Assembly (NCBI RefSeq): GCF_016909495.1
Contig: NZ_JAFBFW010000012.1
Span: forward strand, 23,458-87,457
Reading direction: 5' to 3'
Length of the DNA: 64,000 nucleotides
From: Pantoea coffeiphila
GTDB taxonomy: Bacteria > Pseudomonadota > Gammaproteobacteria > Enterobacterales > Enterobacteriaceae
Made by a program: the position numbers and the translations under genes. The notes under the pieces were generated by a model. It ran no database searches, had not been told where the DNA came from, and saw only the letters and a list, made by a program, of their open reading frames with translations. Below are positions 17,828 to 28,442 of this stretch, one piece after another (position 1 is the stretch's first letter; each line of letters begins with the position of its first letter).

Positions 17828-18735
17828 CAGGTCTTTCCTCGTTTCGCACGGGGATGTGCAGCGTCGTACACGGACGCCAGGTGTTGGAAATCAAGATGGG
17901 TATAAATCTGGGTGGTTGCCAGATTGGCATGGCCAAGCAGCTCCTGCACTGCGCGCAGATCGCCGCTGGACTCCAGCATATGTGTCGCAAATGAATGGCG
18001 CAGTTTATGGGGGTGAACGTGGCTGGACAGCCCCTGCTTAATCCCCCATTCGGCGAAGCGCTTCTGCACGTTACGCGCGGAGATACGTTTGCCTGGTTTA
18101 GACAGGAACAGCGCGTTGTCCTGCGGTGAGAACAGCTCCCGCAGCGCCAGCCAGTGTTCCAGCCAGAGTACCGCCGTTTTCCCCATCGGCAGGCGGCGTT
18201 CTTTACTGCCCTTACCGGTTACCCAGACTTCGCCGGACGCCAGCTCAAGATGGTTGACATCAATGCCGGTCAGCTCAGAGAGACGCAAACCCGCGCCGTA
18301 CATCACTTCTAGCATGGCGCGATCGCGCACCGCCAGGGGGTCGTTGAGATCGATTTCCAGCAGTTGGTTAACTTCATCGACATCAATGTTCTTTGGCAGG
18401 TGCCGTGGCGCACGCGGCGTGGCAACGCCTTTCGCCGGATTGGCCTGAATCGTTCCCTGGCTAATCAACCAGTCGAGGAAGCTACGCAGTGCGGAAAGAC
18501 GCAGAGCAAGGCTGGCAGGCTTCAGTCCGCTGCGGCTGCTGCGGGCGGCCAGCGTACGAACCAGTGCAGCATCAAGGCGCGTCCAGTCCGTGACTTTTAA
18601 TGAATCCAGCAGTTCAACCACTACCGTCAGCTGCCGACGATAGTTAATCAGGGTCAGAGGGCTAAGCTGGCGTTCAACTTTCAGGTAACGCAGAAAGCCC
18701 TCTACGGCAGGAAGCAGGGGCGATTCACTGCTCAC
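17827..18735 (-). CDS. xerC: Tyrosine recombinase XerC
   Basis: A 302-residue site-specific recombinase (E. coli 298) that resolves chromosome dimers at dif with XerD. The N-terminal SAM-like DNA-binding domain covers about residues 10-95. The catalytic residues are visible: Arg in GAGLRLSEL, Lys in [10 protein letters not shown], His-x-x-Arg in [10 protein letters not shown], His in [15 protein letters not shown] and the nucleophilic Tyr in QIYTHLDFQ. It starts at GTG 18735, overlapping the yigA stop in GTGA, as in E. coli. Confidence 0.96.
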   Translation of the reverse strand: MSSESPLLPAVEGFLRYLKVERQLSPLTLINYRRQLTVVVELLDSLKVTDWTRLDAALVRTLAARSSRSGLKPASLALRLSALRSFLDWLISQGTIQANPAKGVATPRAPRHLPKNIDVDEVNQLLEIDLNDPLAVRDRAMLEVMYGAGLRLSELTGIDVNHLELASGEVWVTGKGSKERRLPMGKTAVLWLEHWLALRELFSPQDNALFLSKPGKRISARNVQKRFAEWGIKQGLSSHVHPHKLRHSFATHMLESSGDLRAVQELLGHANLATTQIYTHLDFQHLASVYDAAHPRAKRGKT

Positions 18736-19442
18736 ACGCGCTCAACCCAGCGCGACAGCAGATCGGGGAGCATTAACGACAGATGCTGAAGCAGCACCGT
18801 TCCCATGCCGCGCTGGTAGTGCTGCTTATCGCGGCTGCTGAAAATCAGTACACCAAGATCGCCACGCTCGCCGAGCAGCGACATCGCGACCGATCCTACG
18901 GCTTTCGCCTGCGGGAGCAGCAGCAGCAGCTCAGGCCCGTTCAGATTGCCAAGGTAGTGGTTCTCTTTACCCAGCCGCTGAATACGCACTGATTCAAATG
19001 CCGGTCTTGGCAGCGCAAGCTGAGTGAAATCAGACGGCGCGCCAATACGCCATTGTTCGCTAAACAGGCGGATATTCGCTCCCGCCAGCCCAAGTTCACG
19101 CGCCCACAGATGCAGACGATTCAGCATGTCCTGAAGGCTCGATGCCGAGGCCAGCCGTCCCTGTAGGGTAAACAGGCGTTCGAACAGCTGCTGGTTAGCG
19201 CTGGCCTGCTCCATCAGCAGGGTGATTTCTTCTTCAAGCTGATGAATATGGTTGCGCTGCCGCGCCAGCTGCCACTCCACCAGCGAAACGGTACCGCGGA
19301 TCGGATGCGGCACCATCATCTGCTCAACCTGGCGGGCATTGCGAATAAAGAAGTCTGGATTTTGCAGCAGGTAATCGCCAACCAGGCGATCGTCCAGCAG
19401 CACTTCGCTGCTGTCCTGTTGTGGCTCCCCGACAGTTTTCAT
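18732..19442 (-). CDS. yigA: DUF484 protein YigA
   Basis: A 236-residue GAF-like DUF484 protein matching E. coli YigA (235). Recognisable parts are the helical N-terminus with [36 protein letters not shown] and the C-terminal [10 protein letters not shown]. Its function is unknown; it is nearly always found between dapF and xerC. It overlaps dapF and xerC by a few bases at both ends, so the set is translationally coupled. Confidence 0.9.
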   Translation of the reverse strand: MKTVGEPQQDSSEVLLDDRLVGDYLLQNPDFFIRNARQVEQMMVPHPIRGTVSLVEWQLARQRNHIHQLEEEITLLMEQASANQQLFERLFTLQGRLASASSLQDMLNRLHLWARELGLAGANIRLFSEQWRIGAPSDFTQLALPRPAFESVRIQRLGKENHYLGNLNGPELLLLLPQAKAVGSVAMSLLGERGDLGVLIFSSRDKQHYQRGMGTVLLQHLSLMLPDLLSRWVERV

Positions 19443-20263
19443 AGATGAATAAACCCGTCGTAAACGTGAGTGGCTGGCCCGGTCATAAACAGCGGATGCC
19501 CCGGCCCTTTCCAGGCAATGTTTAACGTGCCGCCCGGCAGGTCAACACGCACTTTCTCTGACAGTAGCCCCTGCTGAATACCCACCGCGACTGCCGCACA
19601 GGCTCCGCTACCGCAGGCCTGGGTTTCACCCGCGCCGCGCTCATACACACGCAGGCGAATGTGCTCGCGGTTGACCACTTCCATAAAGCCGACGTTCACG
19701 CGTTCAGGGAAGCGTTCATGGCTTTCCAGCACCGGTCCCAGCGTTTCGACAGCGGCGGTCTTCACGCTGTCCACCTGCAGGACGCAGTGCGGGTTACCCA
19801 TCGACACCACGCCACACATCACGGTCTGTTCTGCGGCCCGCATCAGGTAAATGTTTTCGGCTTTATTCGCGCGGAACGGGACCTGCTGAGGCTCGAAGTT
19901 AGGCTCGCCCATATTCACGCAAACCAGTTCATCCTGATTCACGCTCAGCACCATACGACCCGTTTGCGTACTGACGCGAATATCGCTTTTATTCGTTAGG
20001 CCTTTTAAGCGAACGAAGCGGGCGAAACAGCGTGCACCGTTGCCGCACTGGGCAACTTCGCTGCCGTCAGCGTTGAAAATGCGGTAATGGAAATCGAGAT
20101 CGGGATCGTAAGGCGGCTCAACGATCAGCAGCTGATCGAAGCCGATCCCCAGATTGCGATCCGCCAGTCGACGGATCAGCTCAGGTGAGAAGTAAACGTT
20201 TTGCGTAACGGCATCGACCACCATAAAGTCATTGCCGAGACCGTGCATTTTCGAGAACTGCAT
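19439..20263 (-). CDS. dapF: Diaminopimelate epimerase
   Basis: A 274-residue cofactor-independent racemase, the same length as E. coli DapF. It converts LL- to meso-diaminopimelate for lysine and peptidoglycan synthesis. The two active-site cysteines are in [13 protein letters not shown] and [14 protein letters not shown] chose ATG 20263 ([13 protein letters not shown]) because GGAG lies about 6 bases before it, rather than the in-frame start 24 bases further upstream. lptM lies 27 bases upstream, forming the start of the dapF-yigA-xerC-yigB-uvrD operon. Confidence 0.95.
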   Translation of the reverse strand: MQFSKMHGLGNDFMVVDAVTQNVYFSPELIRRLADRNLGIGFDQLLIVEPPYDPDLDFHYRIFNADGSEVAQCGNGARCFARFVRLKGLTNKSDIRVSTQTGRMVLSVNQDELVCVNMGEPNFEPQQVPFRANKAENIYLMRAAEQTVMCGVVSMGNPHCVLQVDSVKTAAVETLGPVLESHERFPERVNVGFMEVVNREHIRLRVYERGAGETQACGSGACAAVAVGIQQGLLSEKVRVDLPGGTLNIAWKGPGHPLFMTGPATHVYDGFIHL

Positions 20264-20290
20264 TTTCTGCTCCGCCGAGTGTGTCATAGT

Positions 20291-20497
20291 TTACTGGACC
20301 GGTTTAACATCCTGCCCGGAGGTCGTGGCAGGAGATGACACGCTGCTGCCGGACTGCGTCGGCGAAGAGGTCTGAGTGGCCTGCGGTTTGCTCGTTTCGT
20401 CTGCCGGGAAGTAGAGCGGCCCTTTGAGTCCGCATCCCGCCAGGCTGACAACGGCAAGTAACATTGCCAGCTGGCAAATAGCTTTTTTCATTCTCAT
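20291..20497 (-). CDS. lptM: LPS translocon lipoprotein LptM (YifL)
   Basis: A 68-residue lipoprotein precursor. The lipobox LAGC is followed by the family signature GLKGPLYFP and a disordered Ser/Thr/Pro-rich tail. In E. coli LptM binds the LptD-LptE translocon and promotes correct LptD disulfide formation. Two ATGs (20497 and 20491) are possible; 20497 has GAG 5 bases upstream, and the choice changes only two residues. It precedes dapF as in E. coli. Confidence 0.88.
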   Translation of the reverse strand: MRMKKAICQLAMLLAVVSLAGCGLKGPLYFPADETSKPQATQTSSPTQSGSSVSSPATTSGQDVKPVQ

Positions 20498-20594
20498 TCT
20501 GCTCGTAAAAGATACCCGTTGCTGTCTATCATCGCAGGTGAAGACTGAAAAGCAACAGGAAAAGCAGAATCAAATTGGATGAATGCCAGCGGCC

Positions 20595-23150
20595 TCAATG
20601 CATCTGATAGCGCTGGGGATAATCGCTGCTGATTTCACTGTTCGGCACGGCAGCGCAAAGCTGAGTCAGCGTCTGGCTGCGGAAGGGAATCACCTGGAAT
20701 CGCTCTTCAACCTGAACAATTTGATAGAACTGCGGCAGGTTAAAGTTAATAAAGCTGGAGCCGTAGGTGAAACGATCGTGCGATGACGAATAGAAACGGC
20801 TGACGTCACGCACCAGCTCTTCCTTGCTGCCTTCGCAGTGGTGATAAACCTCCACCCGATTGGTTTCATCCAGGATATAGATATTGAAGCCGTGATCGTC
20901 GAGGGTGTCTTCGAAGAAGAACTGGATAATGCCTTCGCTGGCATAGCCATTGACCACCGCCGGCAGCCGGGTCTGATTCGTTTCAACCTTCAGCGACAGG
21001 CCGTGAAGCTTGTTGTTAGAGATCGCACCGTAAAATTCAACGGCATTTTCCAGCTTCTGTACCGAAACGCTCAGGCGCTCAAAGAACAGTCCCCATGTCT
21101 GCCCCGCCACGCGCAGCGCTTTGAAGCGGCCTGGCTCCTGACGGGTACTGGAAAGCCGCAGCTCAACGCACTCTGAAACCAGCTGTTGAACACGGGTACG
21201 GATCAGCCCACGCAGGTGCTGGCTGTAGCAGAAGACCTCTACCGCATCCGGCGGCGCGGCATCCTGATGCATTTTGCCCAGAATGGTTTTCAGCGCCTCA
21301 ATCATCGCCTGCTCGCCGTTAAAGTGCAGCGTACGCACTTCATTCCACGAGTTGCGATACAGCAGATCGACGCTGCCGACCAGGCACTGCTGCTCAGCAC
21401 CAAAGCTGAACACATCCAGCTTGCGGAAATCAAAGTGAACCACCTGATTACGGAAGGCCGAAGTCGGGTCGTATTCAAGGTTAACGATGATCGCCAGATG
21501 GCGGATCTCGCAGGGGCTGTAGAGCGCTTTTGGCGTTGGCGCTGGCAGGCGCAGCGGGAAATGGTGCGATACATCGGCAACCAGCTCCTGCAGGCGGGCA
21601 AGATCACAAACCTCGTTGCCCTTCATATGCAGCCGCGTTTTGCTGGTCAGCAGACCGTTAAACCACGCCCACGCCACCAGCTTGTTCAGATAGCGGTTAT
21701 ATTCCAGCGGCTGATGGCTGATGATGGAACTCATGTCCGGCGACTGATTGTACAGATACCAGCCCGCGCGGTTGGCGCGGCCGTTCGGGACATGGATAAA
21801 GGTCAGATGCTGCTCGGACAGATCGGGGGAGATCTGTGGATTTACCAGCGTCACCTTACCCGGTAATGCTTCGAAAGCGGCATAAAGCTTACGCGTTAAT
21901 ACGCCAATATCCTGCGGACTGGCGCTGACGCTGAGATTATTACGGCGGGCAAAGCGGATCAGGTTGCGATAACTCTGCATCATCGCATCCAGTAATTCAT
22001 TATGGGCCTCGCGCACCCGGCCGATTTTCCAGTCGGCCCGGCTGTCCAGTACCTCAAGACGCTGCGTATCCCAACCCCATTCCGTTACCAGCTGGCTGAG
22101 TATTTCCCGACGCCAGCCGGAGTGCTCAGTCTCCTGAGACAGTTTCTCACACACTTTGAGGTAGAAACATCGGCGTACCAGGTCAAGACGCGCATGGTCG
22201 TCAATGCTAATAAGGTAACGTGTGACTCGCTCCAGCATCATGCAGTACGGGTCCAGACCGTAGGAAACGATCTCGCCATCGTGCAGGCGCTGTTTAATGT
22301 CCATCGCCAGCAGACGAGTATCCGGGTATTCCCACGAATACGCTTCCAGCAGCAGCGTTTTCAGTACGGCCTTATAAGGGGAGTCAATGCTCTTGTACAG
22401 CTGCCACAGACTGGCACCAAAGTACTCTTCCGCCGATAGCGTACCCAGACCACCGAGATCCAGCCATTCGTTCGGCGTCAGCACGCCCTGCTGATACAAC
22501 GACATCACATAGTCGTCGTAATGCTCTTCTTCCTCACGCGGCACCATATTCCACAGAATACGTTTCCCCGCCATGCGGACCGCCGTGCGGTAAAACTCAT
22601 CCAGCAGCAGAATGTGCTGAGTTGATCCGCAGTCCTCACCGCCAAGGCTGCCACTTTCGTTGTGACGGAAGCGGTTCTCATCAATCAGGAAGAAGCTGAC
22701 TTCAACGCCCATCGCCGCACACCAGTTTTGTAGCAGCGTGCATTTTTTCTGCAGGGCCAGACGCTCTTGATTGTCCAGCCACGACTGGTGGCAGACCCAG
22801 ATATCAAGATCGGATGTGGCATTTTGCCCGACGGAAGACGTGCTCCCCATGGAATACACCCCGGTAATCGGCATTTCGCCGCGCGGAGGTGCGGTCACGG
22901 AGCTGTCTGATTTCACTTGCAAATCATTAAGATAGACAAGTTGATTTTCATCAGGCGTGTAGAAGCTGATGCCATGTGGAACGTTACCCTCAAGGTAACC
23001 CGGCATCAGCGGATGATGATAATGTAGTAAGGTCGGCAGCAGACTGTAAACCTGTTGGAACGCAGGTCCCATCGCAGCCAGTGCGCGATCGACGCGCAGC
23101 TGGTTAATGGCATCCAGTCTCTGTTTCAGTGTCTCAATGTAGAGGTACAA
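20595..23150 (-). CDS. cyaA: Class I adenylate cyclase
   Basis: An 851-residue class I adenylate cyclase (E. coli 848) producing cAMP for CRP. The N-terminal catalytic half contains [20 protein letters not shown], with a nucleotidyltransferase-like acidic pair. The C-terminal half is the glucose-responsive regulatory region. The family start [15 protein letters not shown] requires the inefficient TTG at 23150; E. coli cyaA also uses TTG, which limits expression. The open frame extends 65 codons further upstream but those residues are not part of the family. It is divergent from hemC, with a CRP site between. Confidence 0.95.
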   Translation of the reverse strand: MYLYIETLKQRLDAINQLRVDRALAAMGPAFQQVYSLLPTLLHYHHPLMPGYLEGNVPHGISFYTPDENQLVYLNDLQVKSDSSVTAPPRGEMPITGVYSMGSTSSVGQNATSDLDIWVCHQSWLDNQERLALQKKCTLLQNWCAAMGVEVSFFLIDENRFRHNESGSLGGEDCGSTQHILLLDEFYRTAVRMAGKRILWNMVPREEEEHYDDYVMSLYQQGVLTPNEWLDLGGLGTLSAEEYFGASLWQLYKSIDSPYKAVLKTLLLEAYSWEYPDTRLLAMDIKQRLHDGEIVSYGLDPYCMMLERVTRYLISIDDHARLDLVRRCFYLKVCEKLSQETEHSGWRREILSQLVTEWGWDTQRLEVLDSRADWKIGRVREAHNELLDAMMQSYRNLIRFARRNNLSVSASPQDIGVLTRKLYAAFEALPGKVTLVNPQISPDLSEQHLTFIHVPNGRANRAGWYLYNQSPDMSSIISHQPLEYNRYLNKLVAWAWFNGLLTSKTRLHMKGNEVCDLARLQELVADVSHHFPLRLPAPTPKALYSPCEIRHLAIIVNLEYDPTSAFRNQVVHFDFRKLDVFSFGAEQQCLVGSVDLLYRNSWNEVRTLHFNGEQAMIEALKTILGKMHQDAAPPDAVEVFCYSQHLRGLIRTRVQQLVSECVELRLSSTRQEPGRFKALRVAGQTWGLFFERLSVSVQKLENAVEFYGAISNNKLHGLSLKVETNQTRLPAVVNGYASEGIIQFFFEDTLDDHGFNIYILDETNRVEVYHHCEGSKEELVRDVSRFYSSSHDRFTYGSSFINFNLPQFYQIVQVEERFQVIPFRSQTLTQLCAAVPNSEISSDYPQRYQMH

Positions 23151-23267
23151 GACGTCTCGCCTGATTATCCCAGTGCTTACACCCTTAGAGAGAAGGGTAT
23201 ACAAGAACTCTTTTTTCCAAAATCTGCCGTTTGCTTTAAAAATAGTCGTGCAGATTATTGCTGGAAA

Positions 23268-23283
23268 CGTGATCAATCTAACA
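23268..23283 (-). promoter_or_regulatory. CRP site in the cyaA promoter region
   Basis: On the minus strand TGTTAGATTGATCACG matches the CRP-site pattern (TGTTA-N6-TCACG) and, from memory, the known E. coli cyaA site almost base for base. CRP-cAMP represses cyaA there. It lies about 120 bases upstream of the TTG start. Confidence 0.65.
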
Positions 23284-23448
23284 TCAGACAGATTGACCGT
23301 AAAGAAAGTTGCGCTAGTTAACAGTTTAGCACATTTTTGCGCCAAACCATCGCGATGCTTCTCCAGACGGTCGTTTAAATGCTATTCACTGACAGCCTTC
23401 GCGGTTAAATGATAGGATAATCAATGAACGATCAAAACGGTATTGAGC

Positions 23449-24390
23449 ATGTCAGACAAAATTTTAAGAATAGCAACCAGACAAAGCCCCCTGGCCTTAT
23501 GGCAGGCAGAATATGTACAGCAGCGCTTGATCGCCTGCCATCCCGGGCTGCGCGTTGAGCTGGTGCCTATGGTTACACGCGGCGATGTGATCCTTGATAC
23601 CCCACTGGCTAAAGTGGGCGGTAAAGGGTTGTTCGTTAAAGAACTTGAGCAGGCAATACTCACCGATCGCGCCGATATCGCCGTGCATTCAATGAAAGAT
23701 GTACCGGTTGAATTCCCGGAAGGGCTGGGCCTGGTGACCATCTGCGAGCGTGAAGACCCGCATGATGCTTTTGTCTCACATCATTATGCTTCCGTTGATG
23801 CACTGCCACATGGTGCGATTGTTGGCACCTCAAGCCTGCGCCGTCAGTGCCAGATTAGTGCCCGTCGCCCGGACCTGGTGATCCGCTCTCTGCGCGGCAA
23901 CGTCGGTACTCGCCTGGGCAAGCTGGATGCCGGTGAATATGATGCCATTATTCTTGCCGTGGCCGGTCTGAAGCGTCTTGGGCTGGGCGATCGAATCCGC
24001 CAGGTTATGCCCGCTGAAGAATCGCTGCCCGCCGTCGGTCAGGGTGCAGTCGGCATTGAGTGCCGCCTTGACGATGCCGAAACCATTAGCCTGCTGGCTG
24101 CACTGAATGATGCAGATACCGCCTGCCGGGTCCGTGCCGAGCGAGCAATGAACACGCGTCTGGAAGGCGGTTGTCAGGTGCCGATTGGCAGCTATGCGGT
24201 GCTGGAAGGGGATCAATTATGGCTTCGCGGCCTGGTTGGTTCACCGGACGGCAGTCGGATGATTTGCGGTGAGCGTCGAGGCCCACGCGACGATGCAGAA
24301 CAGATGGGGATCTCACTGGCAGAAGAGTTGCTGGACAACGGTGCCAGGGAAATTCTGGCTGAAGTTTATCAGGGAAATCCGCCAGCATGA
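23449..24390 (+). CDS. hemC: Porphobilinogen deaminase
   Basis: A 313-residue enzyme, the same length as E. coli HemC. It polymerises four porphobilinogens into hydroxymethylbilane for haem, sirohaem and cobalamin synthesis. The dipyrromethane cofactor attaches to the Cys in [11 protein letters not shown]; the active-site Asp is in [13 protein letters not shown] chose ATG 23449 ([18 protein letters not shown]). Its stop overlaps the hemD ATG in ATGA, the start of the hemCDXY operon. Confidence 0.96.
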   Translation: MSDKILRIATRQSPLALWQAEYVQQRLIACHPGLRVELVPMVTRGDVILDTPLAKVGGKGLFVKELEQAILTDRADIAVHSMKDVPVEFPEGLGLVTICEREDPHDAFVSHHYASVDALPHGAIVGTSSLRRQCQISARRPDLVIRSLRGNVGTRLGKLDAGEYDAIILAVAGLKRLGLGDRIRQVMPAEESLPAVGQGAVGIECRLDDAETISLLAALNDADTACRVRAERAMNTRLEGGCQVPIGSYAVLEGDQLWLRGLVGSPDGSRMICGERRGPRDDAEQMGISLAEELLDNGAREILAEVYQGNPPA

Positions 24391-25136
24391 ATATCCTGGT
24401 CACCCGCCCGTCACCGGCCGCTGACCAACTGGTCAGCAGGCTGCGTAGCCGCGGGCAGGCTGCCTGGGCGTTCCCCCTGATTGAATTCACTCCGGGAAGT
24501 CAGCTCGATCTCCTTCCCTCACGGCTTGACGCGCTCAGGCAAGACGATCTGGTCTTTATCCTTTCCCAGCATGCCATTCACTATGCTAATCCGGCGATAA
24601 CGCAGGTTGGCAAGACCTGGCCCGCCAGTCTGAACTATTATGCAATAGGCCGTAGCACGGCGTTGGCGATGCACGCGGTAAGCGGACATTCGGTCGTCTG
24701 GCCGCACGAGCAGGAAATCAGTGAAGTTTTGATCCAATTGCCTGAACTTCAGCAGGTCGCCGGCAGGAAAGCGCTAATACTGCGCGGTAACGGTGGCCGT
24801 GAATTGCTGGGGGAAACTTTGCATAACCGTGGCGCTCAGGTAGAGTTTATTGAATGCTATCAACGTTGTGCAAAGCATTATCACGGTGCTGAAGAAGGCC
24901 GCAGATGGCGAGATCGCGGGATTGATACGCTGGTGGTGACCAGTGGAGAAATGCTGCAACAGCTCTACGCCCTGTTTCCCGTCATCGACCGGGATGCATG
25001 GTTATTGCACTGTCGGCTGGTGGTCGTCAGTGAACGTTTAGCCACTCTGGCCAGGGATTTGGGCTGGGCGAACGTCTGTGTCGCCGGGGGTGCCGATAAT
25101 GACGCGCTGCTGCGCGCACTGGACTTATACTCTTAA
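24387..25136 (+). CDS. hemD: Uroporphyrinogen-III synthase
   Basis: A 249-residue protein (E. coli 246) that cyclises hydroxymethylbilane with inversion of ring D. The family is poorly conserved; recognisable features are the N-terminal [13 protein letters not shown] and the central [17 protein letters not shown] followed by VEFIECYQR. It overlaps hemC by 4 bases and is followed by hemX after 56 bases. Confidence 0.93.
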   Translation: MNILVTRPSPAADQLVSRLRSRGQAAWAFPLIEFTPGSQLDLLPSRLDALRQDDLVFILSQHAIHYANPAITQVGKTWPASLNYYAIGRSTALAMHAVSGHSVVWPHEQEISEVLIQLPELQQVAGRKALILRGNGGRELLGETLHNRGAQVEFIECYQRCAKHYHGAEEGRRWRDRGIDTLVVTSGEMLQQLYALFPVIDRDAWLLHCRLVVVSERLATLARDLGWANVCVAGGADNDALLRALDLYS

Positions 25137-25192
25137 GATTTCGCGAGCGGGAAGATTAAGGTATATCACACTTAAATATGGGATGAGCCATT

Positions 25193-26332
25193 ATGACGGA
25201 ACAAAAAGATTCCTCCGCCATGGTTGAAGATGTTACCCCTGCGGTTAAAGACTCAACCTCCGGGCAGCCGCCTTCGGATAAATCAAAAAATCACGGCGTC
25301 GTTTTAGGCGCGGTGGCAATTGCCATTGCATTAGCGCTGGGTGTCGGCCTGTGGCTGAATGGCAAACATCAGGCTGCGCAGCAGGAAGAAGCGCGTCAGG
25401 CGCTTGCCGCTCAGATTGCCGATTTACAGCAGCAGTCTACCCGCGATAAACAGTCGCTGGTCGAGCAGCTTTCAACGCAAACCAAGGCGCTGGATACGGC
25501 TCAGCAACAGCAGGCAGCCCTTAGCCAGCAGTTGGACGAACTGAAACAAAAAGTGGCGACCATCTCCGGGAACGATGTGCATACCTGGATGCTGTCACAG
25601 GCGGATTACCTGGTCAAAATGGCTGGCCGCAAGCTGTGGAGCGATCAGGATGTCACAACGGCGGCGGCGCTTCTGAAAAGCGCCGATGCCAGCCTGGCCG
25701 ACATGAACGATCCGAGCCTGCTCGAGGCACGCCGTGCACTCACTCACGATATCAGCACCCTTTCTGCACTCAGCCAGGTTGACTATGATGGCATCATCCT
25801 CAAGCTGAACCAGCTGTCTAACGGTATTGATAATCTGCGTCTTGCCGATAATGATAACGACGATGCGCCGATGGACGCGAACAGCAGCGAACTGTCGTCA
25901 TCTTTGCGCGAATGGCGGCAAAATCTGGTAAAAAGCTGGCATAACTTCATGGATGACTTTATTACCATCCGCCGCCGCGATGCCACTGCGGAACCCCTGC
26001 TGGCACCAAACCAGGATGTCTATCTGCGTGAGAATATCCGTTCACGCCTGCTGATTGCCGCACAGGCCGTGCCGCGTCATCAGGATGAGATCTATAAACA
26101 GTCGATTGATACCGTGTCCGGCTGGGTTCGCGCCTGGTATGACACTAACGATGCCAATACCAAAGCCTTCCTCGATCAGCTGGATGAACTCAGCCAGCAA
26201 AGCGTCTCAATGGATGTTCCTGACTCACTGGAGAGCCAGCCGCTGCTTGATAAGCTGATGCAGACACGTGTGCGTAATCTGCTGGCGCAGCCCGCTGCGA
26301 CTCCGGCCACTCCACAGCAGCAGGGAGAATAA
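25193..26332 (+). CDS. hemX: HemX membrane protein
   Basis: A 379-residue inner-membrane protein (E. coli 393) with a disordered charged N-terminus, one transmembrane segment (about residues 42-60, [19 protein letters not shown]), a long Gln/Ala-rich coiled coil (about 65-125) and a periplasmic C-terminal domain. Databases sometimes label it uroporphyrinogen-III C-methyltransferase, but it lacks the methyltransferase motifs and its role in haem metabolism is unproven. It is in the hemCDXY operon, 2 bases before hemY. Confidence 0.9.
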   Translation: MTEQKDSSAMVEDVTPAVKDSTSGQPPSDKSKNHGVVLGAVAIAIALALGVGLWLNGKHQAAQQEEARQALAAQIADLQQQSTRDKQSLVEQLSTQTKALDTAQQQQAALSQQLDELKQKVATISGNDVHTWMLSQADYLVKMAGRKLWSDQDVTTAAALLKSADASLADMNDPSLLEARRALTHDISTLSALSQVDYDGIILKLNQLSNGIDNLRLADNDNDDAPMDANSSELSSSLREWRQNLVKSWHNFMDDFITIRRRDATAEPLLAPNQDVYLRENIRSRLLIAAQAVPRHQDEIYKQSIDTVSGWVRAWYDTNDANTKAFLDQLDELSQQSVSMDVPDSLESQPLLDKLMQTRVRNLLAQPAATPATPQQQGE

Positions 26333-26334
26333 CG

Positions 26335-27525
26335 ATGTTAAAAGTTCTTCTACTGTTTCTGCTGTTGATTGCCGGTGTCGTTCTCGGCCCAATGATCGCG
26401 GGTCATCAGGGCTACGTGCTGATTCAGACCGATAACTGGAATATTGAAACCAGCGTGACCGGCCTGGTGATTATTTTGATTCTGTCACTGCTGGTGATCC
26501 TTGGTATTGAGTGGCTGCTGCGCCGTATTTTCCGCACCGGAGCTCGCACTCGTGGCTGGTTTACCGGCAGGAAACGCCGCAGTGCGCGCCGACAGACCCA
26601 GGCCGCACTGGTGAAACTGGCGGAAGGCGACCATCAGCAGGTTGAAAAACTGCTTTCGCGCAATGCCGATCATGCAGAACAGCCGATGATCAATTATCTG
26701 CTGGCGGCTGAAGCAGCACAGCAGCGCGGTGATGAAGCACGAGCCAATCAGCATCTTGAACGCGCTACCGAGCTAAACGATGGCGATCCGCTGCCGGTGG
26801 AGATTACCCGCGTGCGTATTCAGCTGGCGCGCAATGAGGATCATGCCGCGCGTCACGGGATCGACCGTCTTCTGGAGATCGCCCCGCGCCATCCGGAAGT
26901 GCTACGTCTGGCGGAACAGGCCTATATCCGCACCGGTGCCTGGAGCGCGCTGCTGGATATTCTGCCTGCGATGGAGAAAGTGAAGCTCGGCGATGACAAC
27001 CATCGTATCGCTCTGCAGCAGCAGGCCTGGCTGGGCCTGATGAATCAGGCAATGGCCGATCAGGGCAGCGATGGTCTGAAACGCTGGTGGCAAAATCAGA
27101 GCCGTAAAACGCGGCATGAAACCGCACTGCAGGTGGCAATGGCGGATCATCTTATCGTCTGTGACGACCATGAGACCGCGCAGCAAATTGTGCTGGACGG
27201 TCTCAAGCGCCAGTATGATGAACGCCTGGTGTTGCTGATGCCGCGCCTGAAGTCCGGCAATCCAGAGCAGCTGGAAAAAGCCCTCCGCCAGCAGATCAAG
27301 CAGCACGGCGCCACGCCGCTGCTCCACAGCACGCTGGGGCAGCTGCTGATGCAGCACGGTGAGTGGGAACAGGCCAGCGAAGCCTTCCGCGCTGCGCTAC
27401 AGCAGCGGCCTGATGCGTTTGACTATGCCTGGCTGGCTGATACCCTGGACCGCCAGCACAAGCCAGAAGAGGCCGCGGCAATGCGGCGGGATGGTTTGTT
27501 GCTGACGCTGAAAAATAATTCCTGA
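26335..27525 (+). CDS. hemY: HemY, TPR-containing membrane protein
   Basis: A 396-residue protein (E. coli 398) with two N-terminal membrane helices (about 1-20 and 40-62), a basic linker (RKRRSARRQTQ) and a long alpha-helical tetratricopeptide-like region. The E. coli protein is implicated in late haem synthesis; it is not the protoporphyrinogen oxidase called HemY in Bacillus. It is the last gene of the operon and is followed by a strong terminator. Confidence 0.92.
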   Translation: MLKVLLLFLLLIAGVVLGPMIAGHQGYVLIQTDNWNIETSVTGLVIILILSLLVILGIEWLLRRIFRTGARTRGWFTGRKRRSARRQTQAALVKLAEGDHQQVEKLLSRNADHAEQPMINYLLAAEAAQQRGDEARANQHLERATELNDGDPLPVEITRVRIQLARNEDHAARHGIDRLLEIAPRHPEVLRLAEQAYIRTGAWSALLDILPAMEKVKLGDDNHRIALQQQAWLGLMNQAMADQGSDGLKRWWQNQSRKTRHETALQVAMADHLIVCDDHETAQQIVLDGLKRQYDERLVLLMPRLKSGNPEQLEKALRQQIKQHGATPLLHSTLGQLLMQHGEWEQASEAFRAALQQRPDAFDYAWLADTLDRQHKPEEAAAMRRDGLLLTLKNNS

Positions 27526-27583
27526 GCCACGGCTGAAGCGTCACGGACTCTTCGTTGTGGCGCTGCTGTTTGCGGGTTGATCA

Positions 27584-27618
27584 AACCGCTATCTTTCTGA
27601 GATAGCGGTTTTTTTTTC
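27584..27618 (+). terminator. hemY operon terminator
   Basis: A perfect 10-bp stem, AACCGCTATC (27584-27593) with GATAGCGGTT (27601-27610), followed by eight further T residues. It is a textbook intrinsic terminator. Confidence 0.92.
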
Positions 27619-27627
27619 GCTTAGGGC

Positions 27628-27831
27628 AAAAAAAAACACCTGCCCGAAGACAGGTGTAACGATCAGGTCGGTTAAGACAACCGATTGGTACCCGACTCAA
27701 CGTTGTGCCCTGGATTCCAATAAGGCGTTAGCGATATTGGCTGGCTGGACAACGGGTACCGTAAAGTGGCTCTGCGTCATTCCCAGGTTTATGAAGCATC
27801 AGCAAACATAAGGGGTGGAATGAGCATCTAC
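27628..27831 (-). ncRNA. glmZ: Small RNA GlmZ
   Basis: A minus-strand RNA of about 204 nt (E. coli GlmZ is 207). It starts GTAGATGCTCATTCCA and contains GAATGACGCAGAGCC and ACAACGTTGAGT, all of which match E. coli GlmZ from memory. It sits right after hemY, as in E. coli. The 3' end is an intrinsic terminator (CACCTG 27637-27642 with CAGGTG 27651-27656, then nine U residues). GlmZ activates glmS mRNA translation by base pairing with Hfq and is cleaved by RNase E with RapZ; GlmY acts as decoy. Upstream lie a sigma-54 promoter and three GlrR-type boxes. A 69-codon antisense frame through it is spurious. Confidence 0.93.
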
Positions 27832-27842
27832 AGGTATAGTGT

Positions 27843-27858
27843 TGCACAGCCTGTGCCA
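27843..27858 (-). promoter_or_regulatory. Sigma-54 promoter of glmZ
   Basis: TGGCACAGGCTGTGCA on the minus strand carries the -24 GG and -12 GC with correct spacing, and the GlmZ 5' end follows about 12 bases later. Sigma-54 control of glmZ is known in several enterobacteria. Confidence 0.85.
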
Positions 27859-27947
27859 GAATGGCACTTCCATAATTCCTAATATTCTACTGCTATGATT
27901 TTTATCACTTTTAATGTCATTTTTAGCATTACTCCATATCCCACCGC

Positions 27948-27965
27948 CGTCGTCAAAAACGGACA
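27948..27965. promoter_or_regulatory. GlrR-type activator box 1
   Basis: CGTC-N10-GACA, one mismatch from the TGTC-N10-GACA GlrR consensus, is the box closest to the glmZ promoter, about 90 to 107 bases upstream of the sigma-54 element. Confidence 0.6.
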
Positions 27966-27980
27966 CCAGCCTTGATAAAG

Positions 27981-27998
27981 CGTCTCCAGATGGAGACA
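27981..27998. promoter_or_regulatory. GlrR-type activator box 2
   Basis: CGTCTCCAGATGGAGACA has an extended palindromic core (TCTCCA/TGGAGA) and fits the GlrR pattern with one mismatch. Confidence 0.75.
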
Positions 27999-28043
27999 AC
28001 CACTGCATAGTTAGGTAAATCTATTTAAAAACAATGCATTACA

Positions 28044-28061
28044 TGTCTCAAGTTGGAGACA
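28044..28061. promoter_or_regulatory. GlrR-type activator box 3
   Basis: TGTCTCAAGTTGGAGACA is a perfect TGTC-N10-GACA and is also nearly palindromic. It is the farthest upstream of the three boxes, as expected for an enhancer-type activator. Confidence 0.8.
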
Positions 28062-28247
28062 AAAAGCAAAATTAGTGAGAACGGCAAACATCATTGGATA
28101 GGGGAGTGTTTGTATAGAAGAGAGTGTGCACGCCACTGGCTCAATCCGATATGGACGAAATTCAAATGTGTATCGTGCGAACGAAAATAGCAGGTATGGC
28201 GGTACTATTAAGAAGGGGGAAACCGTAAGATAAAAATGGCTAAATTA
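28062..28247. other. Spacer between GlrR boxes and tRNA terminator
   Basis: No gene or clear structured element is visible. In E. coli aslB/aslA or yifK flank the corresponding elements; none is present here. Confidence 0.4.
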
Positions 28248-28282
28248 AAGACGAAAAAAAAACCTGCTTTTTCAAGCAGGTT
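28248..28282 (-). terminator. tRNA operon terminator
   Basis: AACCTGCTT (28261-28269) with AAGCAGGTT (28274-28282) forms a 9-bp stem. The A run at the left gives a U tract on the minus strand just after the last tRNA-Pro. Confidence 0.9.
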
Positions 28283-28289
28283 TCTTAAT

Positions 28290-28366
28290 TGGTCGGCGAG
28301 AGAGGATTCGAACCTCCGACCCACTGGTCCCAAACCAGTTGCGCTACCAAGCTGCGCTACTCGCCG
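28290..28366 (-). tRNA. proM: tRNA-Pro (UGG), proM copy 2
   Basis: A 77-nt cloverleaf with encoded CCA. The anticodon TGG lies in the CTGGT-TTGGGAC-CAG arm, and the acceptor is CGGCGAG/CTCGCCG. It is identical to the copy at 28443 and matches E. coli proM. Confidence 0.97.
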
Positions 28367-28442
28367 AACTGTACTACCTTACTGCATCGCTCAAAACCCT
28401 CAGGCTTTAAGCAAAAACCCCGCTAGTGCAGGATTTTAAAAT

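Noticed and set aside
20595..23345. 916-residue version of CyaA
   Set aside because: The 65 extra N-terminal residues cover the promoter and CRP site and do not belong to the family; TTG 23150 is the supported start.
27799..28008. 69-codon minus-strand frame overlapping the glmZ start
   Set aside because: It covers the GlmZ 5' end, the sigma-54 promoter and two GlrR boxes, has no ribosome-binding site and resembles no protein.
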